NCBI GenBank assembly: GCA_036504235.1
Contig: DASXVN010000076.1
Span: 1 to 64,000 of the forward strand
Length of the DNA: 64,000 nucleotides
DNA from: Zipacnadum sp036504235
GTDB taxonomy: Bacteria > Armatimonadota > Zipacnadia > Zipacnadales > Zipacnadaceae
Direction: 5' to 3'
In this document: positions 25,398 through 33,034 of the stretch, in pieces
Position numbering within the stretch: the first letter of the stretch is position 1
Layout: the number at the start of each line of letters is the position of its first letter
Position numbers and translations under genes: made by a program
The notes under the pieces: model-generated
What the model was told of the DNA's origin: nothing
Seen by the model: the letters and a program-made list of their open reading frames with translations, nothing else
The model's database searches: none

Positions 25398-25790
25398 TCA
25401 GTACTTCTCATGCCCCGGCGTGGGGTCGGATACGGCGCCGGTCGCGGGATCATACTTGAACGCCTGCCCGCTGACCGCGCACTTGAGCGGCACCCCCCAT
25501 TTGGGGTCCAGCGCCGCCGGCCACTCGCCGGTTGAGTCCTTCTCCATCTGCAGCGCCATGCGCAGTTGGTGGAGATTATTGATGCAGTCCACGGTCTGGC
25601 CCTTTTGCAGGCTCTGGCCCAGCACCGTCTGCGCCTCGCCCGCGAAGCGCGGCTTACGCTGCACGTTCCCGGCGGGACGCAGGTAGAGCCACCAGACGGC
25701 GATCATGATGATCGCCACCACGACGAGCAGGCCAATCAGGGTGGCGCTGCCTCGGCGCGAGCACCGACCTCGCTGCCTCACGATGGTCAC
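25398..25790 (-). CDS. Prepilin-like small membrane-anchored protein lacking Glu5
   Basis: The 130-residue protein has a basic leader, then 'GSATLIGLLVVVAIIMIAVW', which looks like the class III prepilin segment (GFTLIELLVVVAII) but has Gly where pilins have Glu5. The soluble part has 'CINNLHQLRMALQMEKDSTG' followed by EWPAALD, similar to the C..NL.QL...A pattern of H-X9-DG/DUF1559 pilin-like proteins. It may be a divergent minor pilin or simply a tail-out membrane protein. It starts at a GTG overlapping the accB stop (GTGA), so it is translationally coupled to accB. An odd neighbour for fatty-acid synthesis genes. Confidence 0.6.
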   Translation of the reverse strand: MTIVRQRGRCSRRGSATLIGLLVVVAIIMIAVWWLYLRPAGNVQRKPRFAGEAQTVLGQSLQKGQTVDCINNLHQLRMALQMEKDSTGEWPAALDPKWGVPLKCAVSGQAFKYDPATGAVSDPTPGHEKY

Positions 25791-26239
25791 GCTCCCGGCC
25801 GGAGCACAAACAGCAGGTCGCCAAACTGCACCGGCTGGTGCTCTTCGGCCACGATCTCCGCCACCGTCCCCGCTCCCGGCGCGGTGACGGCCGTAATCTG
25901 CCGCAAAGACTCAATAGTGCCGATAGTCTGCCCCGCCTTGACCTGGTCCCCGAGCGCAACCAGCGGCTCGCTGTCCGGACCATTGCCCCGGTGGAAGAAC
26001 CCCACCAGCCGCGCGGTGACCGCCACGGCGCCCTCCGCCACCTCCGGCGTCGCGATGGCCATGCCCAGCGAGATCGCCGGGAGGCCGTTCGCCTCCGTCT
26101 CCTCGCGCACCGGCGCAGCCGCCACCGGCAGAGCCGGTCGGCGCAGGCGCACGTACAGATCGCCTTCCTTGACGGACAACTCCAGCGCGGAGGATTCCTT
26201 CAGTATACCCAGCAGGCTCAGGATACGTTCGCGATCCAC
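25787..26239 (-). CDS. accB: Biotin carboxyl carrier-like protein (AccB-like) without the biotinyl lysine
   Basis: The 150-residue protein has the AccB layout: an N-terminal helix ('ERILSLLGILKESSALELSV', then KEGDLYVRLRR), an Ala/Pro linker and a biotinyl domain (about 74-148) with 'LVGFFHRGNGPDSEPLVALG', 'VKAGQTIGTIE' and 'GTVAEIVAEEHQPVQFGDLL'. At the hairpin where AccB carries E-A-M-K-M, this protein has E110-S-L-R113-Q; the codon for residue 113 reads CGG (Arg). It therefore cannot be biotinylated at the usual site. It may be a regulatory or structural analogue like plant BADC proteins, with a true AccB encoded elsewhere, or it may have lost function. It directly follows efp. Confidence 0.85.
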   Translation of the reverse strand: MDRERILSLLGILKESSALELSVKEGDLYVRLRRPALPVAAAPVREETEANGLPAISLGMAIATPEVAEGAVAVTARLVGFFHRGNGPDSEPLVALGDQVKAGQTIGTIESLRQITAVTAPGAGTVAEIVAEEHQPVQFGDLLFVLRPGA

Positions 26240-26284
26240 AATGAATCTCCTGTGTCAGCGCCGCAAGCCGGCGCGAGGACGTTC

Positions 26285-26848
26285 CTACTTCGCGCGGGTG
26301 ACGTACTCGCCGGTGAGGGTGTTTACGGTAATGACCTCTTCGTTCTCGATGAACAGCGGCACGGTTACCTTGATCCCGCCCTCAATCGTAGCCGGCTTGT
26401 TGCCCCCCTGAGCGGTGTCGCCCTTGAGGCCCGGCTCGGTGTAGATAACCTTGCGGTCCACCGTATTGGGCAGCTCCAGACCGATGATCCGGTCCTCGTA
26501 GACGGTGACGTAGAGGTCCTCGCCTTCCTTGAGCCAGCCCAGATCAGCGCCGATCTGCTCGCGGGTGAGTTCGCGCTCCTCGTAGGTCTCGTTATCGAGG
26601 AAGTGATAAAGCTCGCCGTCGGTCCACATGTAGTTGTGCGGCCGCTTCTCCAGCCGCGCGGTCTCCAGGCGGTCTTCCGGATCGAAAGTCTTGTCAAAGG
26701 ACTCGCCGTTAATGATGTCGCGCAGCTTGGTGCGAATGAGAGCGGACCCGCGTCCGACACCCATGTGATGGTCCGCATGCAGGACGCGCAAGATGCGCCC
26801 GTCCATATCAATCGTGTTGCCTTCCCGAAGTTTCGTCGCCAGAATCAA
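26285..26848 (-). CDS. efp: Translation elongation factor P
   Basis: EF-P relieves ribosomes stalled at consecutive prolines. The 187-residue protein has the KOW-like N-terminal domain ('ILATKLREGNTIDMDGRILR'), the OB domains and the C-terminal signature region 'GLELPNTVDRKVIYTEPGLK', with 'ATIEGGIKVTVPLFIENEE'. The start is a TTG at 26848 with AGGAGG 10 bases upstream; it gives the normal family N-terminus. The tip of the modification loop reads 'HMGVGRGSA', so the modified residue position is Arg33, not Lys, and the usual loop proline is missing. It heads the accB-accC-nusB gene block as in Firmicutes. Confidence 0.94.
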   Translation of the reverse strand: MILATKLREGNTIDMDGRILRVLHADHHMGVGRGSALIRTKLRDIINGESFDKTFDPEDRLETARLEKRPHNYMWTDGELYHFLDNETYEERELTREQIGADLGWLKEGEDLYVTVYEDRIIGLELPNTVDRKVIYTEPGLKGDTAQGGNKPATIEGGIKVTVPLFIENEEVITVNTLTGEYVTRAK

Positions 26849-26882
26849 GTGTTCCCAACCTCCTGCAGAGCAGAGACTAGAC

Positions 26883-26945
26883 GCCGCACCGGGGAGGGCC
26901 CAACTTCCACGCAAGCGCAGAAGGCAACCGGGCCGGCGGTGCGGC
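26883..26945 (-). promoter_or_regulatory. Structured 5' leader of efp
   Basis: GCCGCACCG (26883-26891) pairs perfectly with CGGTGCGGC (26937-26945). Inside, gggccc and cgggcc segments could extend the stem. The hairpin ends about 35 bases upstream of the efp TTG start and would be in its leader. No T-tract follows. It may be a regulatory RNA element or a folded repeat; no known riboswitch class is recognised. Confidence 0.35.
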
Positions 26946-27036
26946 GACGAGGGCTGCTTAGAAATCTAAGAAAAAGTGTACAAGAAGGAGGGGGAAATGT
27001 AAAGCTGAGGGGGAGGAGGGGCTTCCCGTGGCCGTC

Positions 27037-27246
27037 CTGTAGGGCTGGGGCTACGTCCCTCGCCGGCCGTTTGCCGTTGTCGTTCGCCGTTCTCCCCCTC
27101 TCCCAAGGTCCGCCGCGGGAGAGGGGGCCGGGGGGTGAGGTGAAACTGGCGGCGCGCCTCCGCCTTCCGCTCGGGCGCGGGCGGCGGGTGTAACCGCCGC
27201 CCCTCCGGGGAAACGGCCGGCGGGGGACGTAGCCCCCGCCCTACAG
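27037..27246. mobile_element. MITE-like element with 32-bp terminal inverted repeats enclosing a family-B palindrome
   Basis: 27037-27068 (starting ctgtagggctggggctacgt) is the reverse complement of 27215-27246 (ending agcccccgccctacag) at 30 of 32 positions by eye. The 146-base interior holds GCCGTTN-type repeats and a full family-B palindrome (27092-27140). It lies between the efp promoter side and the hydrolase gene's 3' end. No target duplication is obvious. It could be a non-autonomous element or a REP composite. Confidence 0.6.
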
Positions 27247-27253
27247 TCCCCCT

Positions 27254-27964
27254 TCACCCCAACGCCTTCACCATGAACTCCCGCGCCTTATCGTGCACCC
27301 ACTCCGGCCAGGGGCCGCCGTGGCCCGCGCCGGGGACCTCTAGGTACTCCACTCGCCGGCCGCGCTCCCGCATCGCCGGGACCATCCGGTCCGCGTGCAC
27401 CGACTTCTTGACCGCCTCATCCGCGTCGCCCTGGACGATCAGGTAGTCAATATCCGGCATCTGGTCCACCTGGTGCAGCGGGGAATGCTCGGCCAGCAGG
27501 TCGGCCATCTCGCCCTCATAGCCGGCGAAGGCGCTGTAGATGGTGCGGGGCAGATCGGGCCGCTCGCCGAAGTGATAGACCAGGTCGCACATCGGGACAT
27601 TCGCGTAGCAGGCCACCGGGTGATGCCGCGTATAGCGCACCCCCAGCAACGCCGCGCCGCCGCCCATCGAGCCGCCGGTGAAGACCAGCGGCACGGTGGC
27701 CGGGTCCAGACCGTGCTGCGCGTAGAGGTCGGCGATCAGCACATCCACCATCTCCCGAGCCTGGCGGTTCATCCAGGACCAGGGCCCGTAATAGGGCATG
27801 ACCATCAGCGCGCCGAGCGCCGCCATTTCCCGGTCCCAGTCATCCGGCTCGGTCTTGAGCCCGGTGCCGCCCAGGCCGTGGAAGCACATCACCACGCCGC
27901 GAATCGGTCCCTCCAGCAACTCGTCGCCCACCCAGGCGACCTCGTGGGGCTGTCCGTGGGGCAT
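27254..27964 (-). CDS. Alpha/beta hydrolase (prolyl-oligopeptidase/dienelactone-type)
   Basis: The 236-residue protein has the alpha/beta-hydrolase signs in order: oxyanion segment 'CFHGLGGTG', nucleophile elbow 'TGGSMGGGAA' with catalytic Ser, Asp in 'IVQGDADEAV' and His in 'VPGAGHGG'. It lacks a signal peptide and probably acts in the cytoplasm on an ester or peptide-like substrate. The ATG at 27964 has GAGGAG 9 bases before it; a longer frame upstream overlaps the previous gene and is not used. It is 20 bases after the upstream beta-propeller-like gene and is likely co-transcribed with it. Confidence 0.85.
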   Translation of the reverse strand: MPHGQPHEVAWVGDELLEGPIRGVVMCFHGLGGTGLKTEPDDWDREMAALGALMVMPYYGPWSWMNRQAREMVDVLIADLYAQHGLDPATVPLVFTGGSMGGGAALLGVRYTRHHPVACYANVPMCDLVYHFGERPDLPRTIYSAFAGYEGEMADLLAEHSPLHQVDQMPDIDYLIVQGDADEAVKKSVHADRMVPAMRERGRRVEYLEVPGAGHGGPWPEWVHDKAREFMVKALG

Positions 27965-27984
27965 AAAACAGAACTCCTCTTCGA

Positions 27985-29001
27985 CTACTTGGTTATCGTG
28001 ACCAGACACAGCGACGCGGCGCCCGGCGCGATCATCTGCGCCGCGCCCTTCGCCAGGGGCAGCAAATAGAGGGAGGGCCCGGTCTCGCTGACGCGCCGGA
28101 AGCTGACGTACAGGCCGGTCCCGTCGCGGCTCCACAGCACCTGGTACAGCTCCGCAACGGCGGTGGGCGCGGTCGCCCCGGCCGGGGTCCCCATGCGCAG
28201 ACTCGGCTGCAGCGCGCCTTCCGCGCTCACCAGCCACAGGCCACGCGGATTCACGTAGGCGATCTGCGTCCCGTCGGGGCTCACGGCGGCCGCGGTGATG
28301 TAGCGGTCGGCCCAGGGCTGCAGGTTGGTGCTCAGGCGGAAGGCCCAGCGCAAAGCGGGCGCGGGCTGCACGGTGGTGGCCTGGAGCAGGTCGCCATAGC
28401 GGTACTTGGCCTCAGTCGAGTCCCCGCCGTCGCTGGTGGTCATCCAGGTGGCCGCCACCGAGCGGCTGCCGTCGGCGCTGCGGCCATCCCAGACCGTGCC
28501 GGAGTCCAGCAGCGTCACCGCGAAGGGCGTGGCCAGGGCGATCGAGTAGACCTCGCTCTGATAGCCGGTGCCCGTCAGGCGCACGCGCGCCAGCAGGCTG
28601 TGCTTGTCCGCCGCGAGGCTGACCGCCTCCAGCCGCCAGTCCGCGGGATCACCCAGGGCGGTCGGAGCCGAGACCAGCTTCTGCGAGGTCCCGGCCTTCA
28701 CGTCCGCGAGATTCAGGCCGAACGCCTGCAGCACGCCCTTCGCGTCGCGCTGCTCCTCGGTCCAGACCACCTGGCCGGGCCCCACGGACCAGAGCCGCGC
28801 GGCCATGGTCGTGGCGGTCAGCTCCGCGGGAACCACCAAGTCCGGGCCCTGCGACTTGATTTTCCCGGAGTCGATCCACAGGGAGTTGTCCGGCGGCGGC
28901 AGGAGTGCGGCCGGGGCAGCGGCCGGAGCCGCCCCCGCGAGGGACGCGGACAGCAGTAGGGTCAGCAGCACTGCACCCAGGAATCCAGCAGTCAGACGCA
29001 T
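27985..29001 (-). CDS. Secreted beta-propeller-like (TolB/WD40-like) protein
   Basis: A signal peptide (residues 1-24) precedes 314 residues of repeated strand-rich blades, with 'AAAVSPDGTQIAYVNPRGLW' and 'YQVLWSRDGTGLYVSFRR' matching the PD40/TolB-type 'SPDG..I.f' repeat. These proteins bind ligands or other proteins in the periplasm, and some are attached to hydrolases; the alpha/beta hydrolase encoded immediately downstream could act together with it. GGGAGGT precedes the ATG at 29001. Only part of the propeller blades is obvious. Confidence 0.7.
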   Translation of the reverse strand: MRLTAGFLGAVLLTLLLSASLAGAAPAAAPAALLPPPDNSLWIDSGKIKSQGPDLVVPAELTATTMAARLWSVGPGQVVWTEEQRDAKGVLQAFGLNLADVKAGTSQKLVSAPTALGDPADWRLEAVSLAADKHSLLARVRLTGTGYQSEVYSIALATPFAVTLLDSGTVWDGRSADGSRSVAATWMTTSDGGDSTEAKYRYGDLLQATTVQPAPALRWAFRLSTNLQPWADRYITAAAVSPDGTQIAYVNPRGLWLVSAEGALQPSLRMGTPAGATAPTAVAELYQVLWSRDGTGLYVSFRRVSETGPSLYLLPLAKGAAQMIAPGAASLCLVTITK

Positions 29002-29037
29002 GACAGTTACCTCCCAATAATTATGTGTGCGGTCGCC

Positions 29038-30228
29038 CTACTTGCCGGCGAGCATTGCCTGCGCCATTTGCGCCCCCAGCGCGCGAGCGGCCTGCAGGTC
29101 CTCGTCCGTCGGCACCAGGCGCGCCGTCGCCGGCTCGCCCACCACGTTCATCTTCAGGTCGGCCAGCCGCGAGGCGATGAAGCGCGGGGCCTCGCCGCTC
29201 CAGCCGAAGGAGCCAAAGCTGGCGGCGAGCTTGCCGCGCAGATTGAGCGTGGCCAGCGAGGAGAGCAGGTCCCAGACCGGCTTGACCGCGTCGCCGTTGA
29301 TGGTCAGCGAGCCGACCGCCACGCCGCCGCAGGTCTCCAGGTCGTCGGTCACCGCGCTCAGGTCGGCGCTGGACAGGTCCAGCAGCGACACCCGCGCCCC
29401 GGCCTCCTCCGCGCCCCGGCCCAGTTCCTCAGCCAGCCGCCGCGTGTTGCCGTAGGAGCTGGCATAGAACACCAGCAGCCGGTCCGGCTGCGAGCCGGGC
29501 AGAACCTGCGCCCACGAACGGTATTTCGCCAGTAGCTCGGGTATCCCCTGTCGCAGGATCGGCCCGTGGCTGGGGCAGACGATCTTGACCTCGCGCCGGT
29601 CTATCTCCTCCAGGCCCTTGAGCACGTAGCTCTTGAAGGGGCGAAAGATCACGTTGAAGTAGTACTCGAACTGGTAGGCGTACTCCTCGGTGAGGTCGTT
29701 AAAGAGCCGCTCGTCGGCGAAATGCGCCCCCAGGAAGTCACAGGGGAAGAGAATCCGGTCCTCCTGCAGGTACGTGAACATGGTGTCCGGCCAGTGCAGG
29801 AAGGGGGCCTGGATGAACTCCAGGGTCTTGCCGCCCAGCTCCAGGGTGTCGCCGCTGCCGACCAGCCGCGGGTTCACGTCGCGATGCAGCAGCCCGCCCA
29901 CCAGCAGCTTGGCGCTCTTGGAGCACAGCACCTGCGGCCCGCCGCACTTGTCCAGCACTGCGGCCAGCGCGCCGGTGTGGTCCGGCTCGCAGTGGTTGAG
30001 CACCAGGTAATCCACCGCCCAGGTGTCCACCAGCTCTTCCAGATGCTGATAAAGCTGCGGCTCAAAACCCGCCTTGACCGTCTCGATCAGCGCGGTCTTC
30101 TCGCTGCCGCGCACCAGATAGGCGTTGTAGGTGGTGCCGTGCGGCGCGGCCATGATGACGTCAAAAACGCGAATATCCGGGTCCAGCGCTCCGACCCAGT
30201 GAACCCCGTCAGCGATCTGTACAGACAA
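29038..30228 (-). CDS. FprA-family flavodiiron protein
   Basis: The 396-residue protein has an N-terminal metallo-beta-lactamase domain with the complete diiron set ('LNHCEPDHTGAL' for H-x-E-x-D-H, 'FLHWPDTMFTY', 'LFPCDFLGAHF', 'VCPSHGPILR'), followed by a flavodoxin domain ('LLVFYASSYGNTRRLAEELG'). Flavodiiron proteins reduce O2 to water or NO to N2O, protecting against oxygen or nitrosative stress. No rubredoxin domain is attached. I place the start at TTG 30228, 9 bases after GGAGG; a GTG at 30237 overlaps that ribosome site. The organism may be anaerobic or microaerobic; rubrerythrin at 57415 fits. Confidence 0.93.
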   Translation of the reverse strand: MSVQIADGVHWVGALDPDIRVFDVIMAAPHGTTYNAYLVRGSEKTALIETVKAGFEPQLYQHLEELVDTWAVDYLVLNHCEPDHTGALAAVLDKCGGPQVLCSKSAKLLVGGLLHRDVNPRLVGSGDTLELGGKTLEFIQAPFLHWPDTMFTYLQEDRILFPCDFLGAHFADERLFNDLTEEYAYQFEYYFNVIFRPFKSYVLKGLEEIDRREVKIVCPSHGPILRQGIPELLAKYRSWAQVLPGSQPDRLLVFYASSYGNTRRLAEELGRGAEEAGARVSLLDLSSADLSAVTDDLETCGGVAVGSLTINGDAVKPVWDLLSSLATLNLRGKLAASFGSFGWSGEAPRFIASRLADLKMNVVGEPATARLVPTDEDLQAARALGAQMAQAMLAGK

Positions 30229-30479
30229 CTTCCTCACCCTCCCTGGCGCGGAGCAGGCACGCCGGTGCTCCCGGCGCCGCTCCGCGCAGGTTATCTTAGC
30301 ACAAAGGCCGAAATGTATATAGAAGACGCTGCCGCCCGGCGGTAGTTCTCCGTACCTCGGGAACCCCCCGACCCGCGGGCGGCGTTTAGCACGGTAGCAA
30401 CGAAAACTGCCTTTCCGGCCCGAGGCGGAGCGCCGCGCTCCCCCCCGGTCGGGCGCGTTCGGCGAGGAGTGCTTCGCTT

Positions 30480-31967
30480 ATGTCCCGAGACCGACTCTTG
30501 TTCCTGATTATAGCCACGCTGGCGCTGGTAGGCCTGGCCGCCGGCGGCCTCCATTGCCTGACCAACAGCCCGGCCTGGGCGCAGGAGGGCCCTCCCGGCC
30601 AGATGGCCCCGGGCGGCGCCCCCGGCGGGGGGCCCGGTGGCCCTCCGGGCGAGGCTGCTCCGCCCCTGCCCAACCCGCAGGACGCCTTCACCAAGGCGCA
30701 GTCGAAGGACATTGACACCCGCTCCGCCGCTCTGCGCGACGTGGCCACGCTGTATAACGCCACCCAGGACGAGGCGGTCCGCAAGCAGGCCCAGGGTCTG
30801 CTCCGCCAAGCGGCGCAGCAGGGCGAGACGGCGGCTATCCGCCAGGCGGCGGTGGGCGCCCTCGGCATGCACGCTACCGACAATACCGACTTGCTCCTGC
30901 AGATGACTTACGATCCCGACGCCGAGATCGCCAATGCCGCCCTCGCCGGCCTCGCGCAGGGCACCCCCTCCGCAACCGTAACGGCGCGCCTGCAGCAGCT
31001 CCGCGGCTCCCGCGACACCGCCCTGGCCACCCTGGCCACCGAGGTCCTGACGCAGGTCTACGGCCGGCAGGGCCTCGCCGGCGCCCCGGCCCTAATTGAG
31101 ATGCTGGGCAGCTCCACCGGCGACGCCAACGCCAAGGCGGCCCTGCGACTGCTCGGCCTCGGCCGCGACATCCTCCCGGCCTGTGTCACCGTACTGACCT
31201 CCAGCCCCAACGACCTGCAGCGCCACGGCGCCGGCGTGGTTATCGCCATGCTCTGCGGGGGCAAGAATCAGTACCAGGAGGCTTTCGCCCAAGTGGGCCA
31301 GGCGGAGTTCAAGGTCACCCGCAACGTCCTCGCCCCGGACCTGCGGGTGCTGCCCGCCCTGCTCACCGCCGTGCGCAACGACCGCTCCCCGATGGTTCGC
31401 GAGATCTGCGCTCAGGCGCTGAGCTACTTGGGCGACGAGCGCGCCGTCCCGGTCCTGGCGCAGGCCCTGCAGTCCGACCCGGAGGCCTCGGTCCGCGCCT
31501 TCGCGGCCGGCGCCCTAGTGACTCTCCCCGCCGAGGCGGCCCGCCCGGCGCTAGAGCGAGCCCTGGAGACCGACAAGTCCGCGCGCGTGCGGCGCAACGC
31601 CGCCGAGGCGCTGGGCTGGCTCGGCGACCAGGCCGCCTCGGGCGCCCTGATCGCGGCTACCCGGGACCGGGACGAGGAGGTCCGCCGCCTCGCCGCCGCC
31701 CAGTTGGGCCGCGTGCACGGCGCGGGCTCCCTGGAGGCGCTGACCGCCCTCTTCGGCGACTCCAGTGAGGATGTGCGCTGGGCCGCCGTCGTGGCCGTGG
31801 ACAAGATGCGCGACCGCCGCGCCGTCCCCGCCCTGGTGTCCGCCACCCAGGATACCTCCGTGCTGGTCTCGCACGCCGCGGAGACCGCCCTGCAGAAGCT
31901 CGGCGAGACCTACCGCCAGGAGACCAACCTCAAGCAGCCGGCCCGACCTGCCGCCCAGAACAGCTAA
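30480..31967 (+). CDS. Membrane-anchored or exported HEAT-repeat protein
   Basis: A hydrophobic N-terminal segment ('LLFLIIATLALVGLAAGGL') is followed by a Gly/Pro-rich stretch (about residues 40-60). About ten HEAT/PBS-lyase-type repeats then fill residues 70-480, such as 'EICAQALSYLGDERAVPVLA' and 'RRNAAEALGWLGDQAASGAL'. HEAT repeats bind proteins; this one probably works outside the cytoplasmic membrane. GAGGAG precedes the ATG at 30480. It is a single-gene unit ending in an intrinsic terminator. Related only by fold to the HEAT pair at 9.8-12.1 kb. Confidence 0.85.
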   Translation: MSRDRLLFLIIATLALVGLAAGGLHCLTNSPAWAQEGPPGQMAPGGAPGGGPGGPPGEAAPPLPNPQDAFTKAQSKDIDTRSAALRDVATLYNATQDEAVRKQAQGLLRQAAQQGETAAIRQAAVGALGMHATDNTDLLLQMTYDPDAEIANAALAGLAQGTPSATVTARLQQLRGSRDTALATLATEVLTQVYGRQGLAGAPALIEMLGSSTGDANAKAALRLLGLGRDILPACVTVLTSSPNDLQRHGAGVVIAMLCGGKNQYQEAFAQVGQAEFKVTRNVLAPDLRVLPALLTAVRNDRSPMVREICAQALSYLGDERAVPVLAQALQSDPEASVRAFAAGALVTLPAEAARPALERALETDKSARVRRNAAEALGWLGDQAASGALIAATRDRDEEVRRLAAAQLGRVHGAGSLEALTALFGDSSEDVRWAAVVAVDKMRDRRAVPALVSATQDTSVLVSHAAETALQKLGETYRQETNLKQPARPAAQNS

Positions 31968-31990
31968 CCGTAACTCCTGTTCAAAACCAA

Positions 31991-32024
31991 ACGGGCGGCG
32001 CTCACGCGTCGCCCGTTTTCTTTT
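31991..32024 (+). terminator. Intrinsic terminator of the HEAT-repeat gene
   Basis: ACGGGCGGCG (31991-32000) pairs with CGTCGCCCGT (32007-32016) with one G-T pair and a 6-base loop, then TTTTCTTTT follows. It lies 23 bases after the stop codon at 31967. Confidence 0.85.
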
Positions 32025-32043
32025 GTCTAGTCCGAGATTGTCA

Positions 32044-32112
32044 GTGGCACCGGCGTCTCGCCGGTGCCGGGCGGCATGGCCACAGGGGACACCGGCGAGA
32101 CGCCGGTGCCAC
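32044..32112. repeat. Inverted pair of a 23-bp palindromic repeat (family C)
   Basis: 32044-32066 (gtggcaccggcgtctcgccg, then gtg) is the exact reverse complement of 32090-32112. Each arm is itself a hairpin (CACCGGCG / CGCCGGTG). The pair sits between convergent genes, three bases from the end of the DUF2156 gene. It is unlike families A and B and appears only once in this window. Confidence 0.8.
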
Positions 32113-32114
32113 CG

Positions 32115-33026
32115 TTACGGTAGCCGCACCACGTATTTCTCCACCATCTGCGCCGGATGATACGACTCCTTGGCCTCCCGCAGGCCCGGAATCCCCAGGT
32201 CCTGCTCCCGGTTGACGAAGGCGAACTGCGACCATTCCTGCACCAGAAACTCCCGGTTGATGACCTGGAAGGCCCCATGCAGGTCGGGGCTGGCCTTCTC
32301 GATGTGGATGACCACCGTGTCCGCGCTGAGCGCCTCCCCCAGCGCGAAAGCCTGCACCCGCTGGTTGACCAGGAGCGCCCCGCCGGTCACCTCCAGCTCC
32401 TCCAGGCCCGCCAGCACTTCCTTGACCGCCTCCGCCTCGGCCCGCAGCCCCGCCGCCAGATCGCAGTGCTTGTCGTCGCACCACAGGTCCTGCAGCGCCT
32501 GGCACGCGGGCACCAGGTCCGGGGTGATCCGCCGGTACTCATACGGGAACTTCCGCGTGAAGCTGTCCACATGCCGCCGCTTGTCCCGATAGTCCTCCCC
32601 GGCCAGGTCAATCAGATCCGGCACCCGGTAGACGTAGTCCCAGTTATCACGGTCGGGGGTAAGAGTGAACTGTGCGGGGGTCAGGCCCAGCCGGTCGAGT
32701 TCCCGCTGGTCGGCGCGGGCCAGCTTGGGGTCGTGACCGGAGGCGGCCATCCACGCCAGGGCCGCGCGCACGTGCTCGGCCCCGGCGCCCGAACCCAGCG
32801 GGGGCAGGAGAAAGGACTCGGTGGGGTCGGCGCGCAGGCAGAACAGGCAGACGACCTCCCCGATCCGCCCCAGGCGCGTCCCGTAGGCGTGGCGCCACAT
32901 GAAGAGGTTAGTGAAGGTCAACTCGGAGACGCGCGGCGCTGCGGCGGAGAGCAGCCGCTGCAACTGCGGCCGGTGCTCTCGCCCCAGCGCCACCGTCTCG
33001 GGCAGGACGGGGATCAGGTCATCCAT
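32115..33026 (-). CDS. DUF2156 (LPG synthase C-terminal, GNAT-like) protein
   Basis: The 303-residue protein matches DUF2156: 'SELTFTNLFMWRHAYGTRLG' near the N-terminus, 'WDYVYRVPDLIDLAGEDYRD' and 'KRRHVDSFTRKFPYEYRRI' in the middle, and a C-terminal 'QEWSQFAFVNREQDLGIPGL'. This double-GNAT fold is that of the catalytic part of aminoacyl-phosphatidylglycerol synthases, but free-standing soluble members have no proven role. It begins 8 bases after the secreted protein gene stop and is probably in one operon with it. The aminoacyl-tRNA or acyl donor cannot be inferred. Confidence 0.88.
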   Translation of the reverse strand: MDDLIPVLPETVALGREHRPQLQRLLSAAAPRVSELTFTNLFMWRHAYGTRLGRIGEVVCLFCLRADPTESFLLPPLGSGAGAEHVRAALAWMAASGHDPKLARADQRELDRLGLTPAQFTLTPDRDNWDYVYRVPDLIDLAGEDYRDKRRHVDSFTRKFPYEYRRITPDLVPACQALQDLWCDDKHCDLAAGLRAEAEAVKEVLAGLEELEVTGGALLVNQRVQAFALGEALSADTVVIHIEKASPDLHGAFQVINREFLVQEWSQFAFVNREQDLGIPGLREAKESYHPAQMVEKYVVRLP

Positions 33027-33034
33027 ACGGTTGG

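Noticed and set aside
25787..26239. Frameshift or local misreading as the cause of the missing AccB lysine
   Set aside because: The frame is continuous on both sides of the hairpin with conserved positions before (GQTIGTIE) and after (GTVAEIV), so only the residue itself has changed; a single base error remains possible but would not restore the whole E-A-M-K-M motif.
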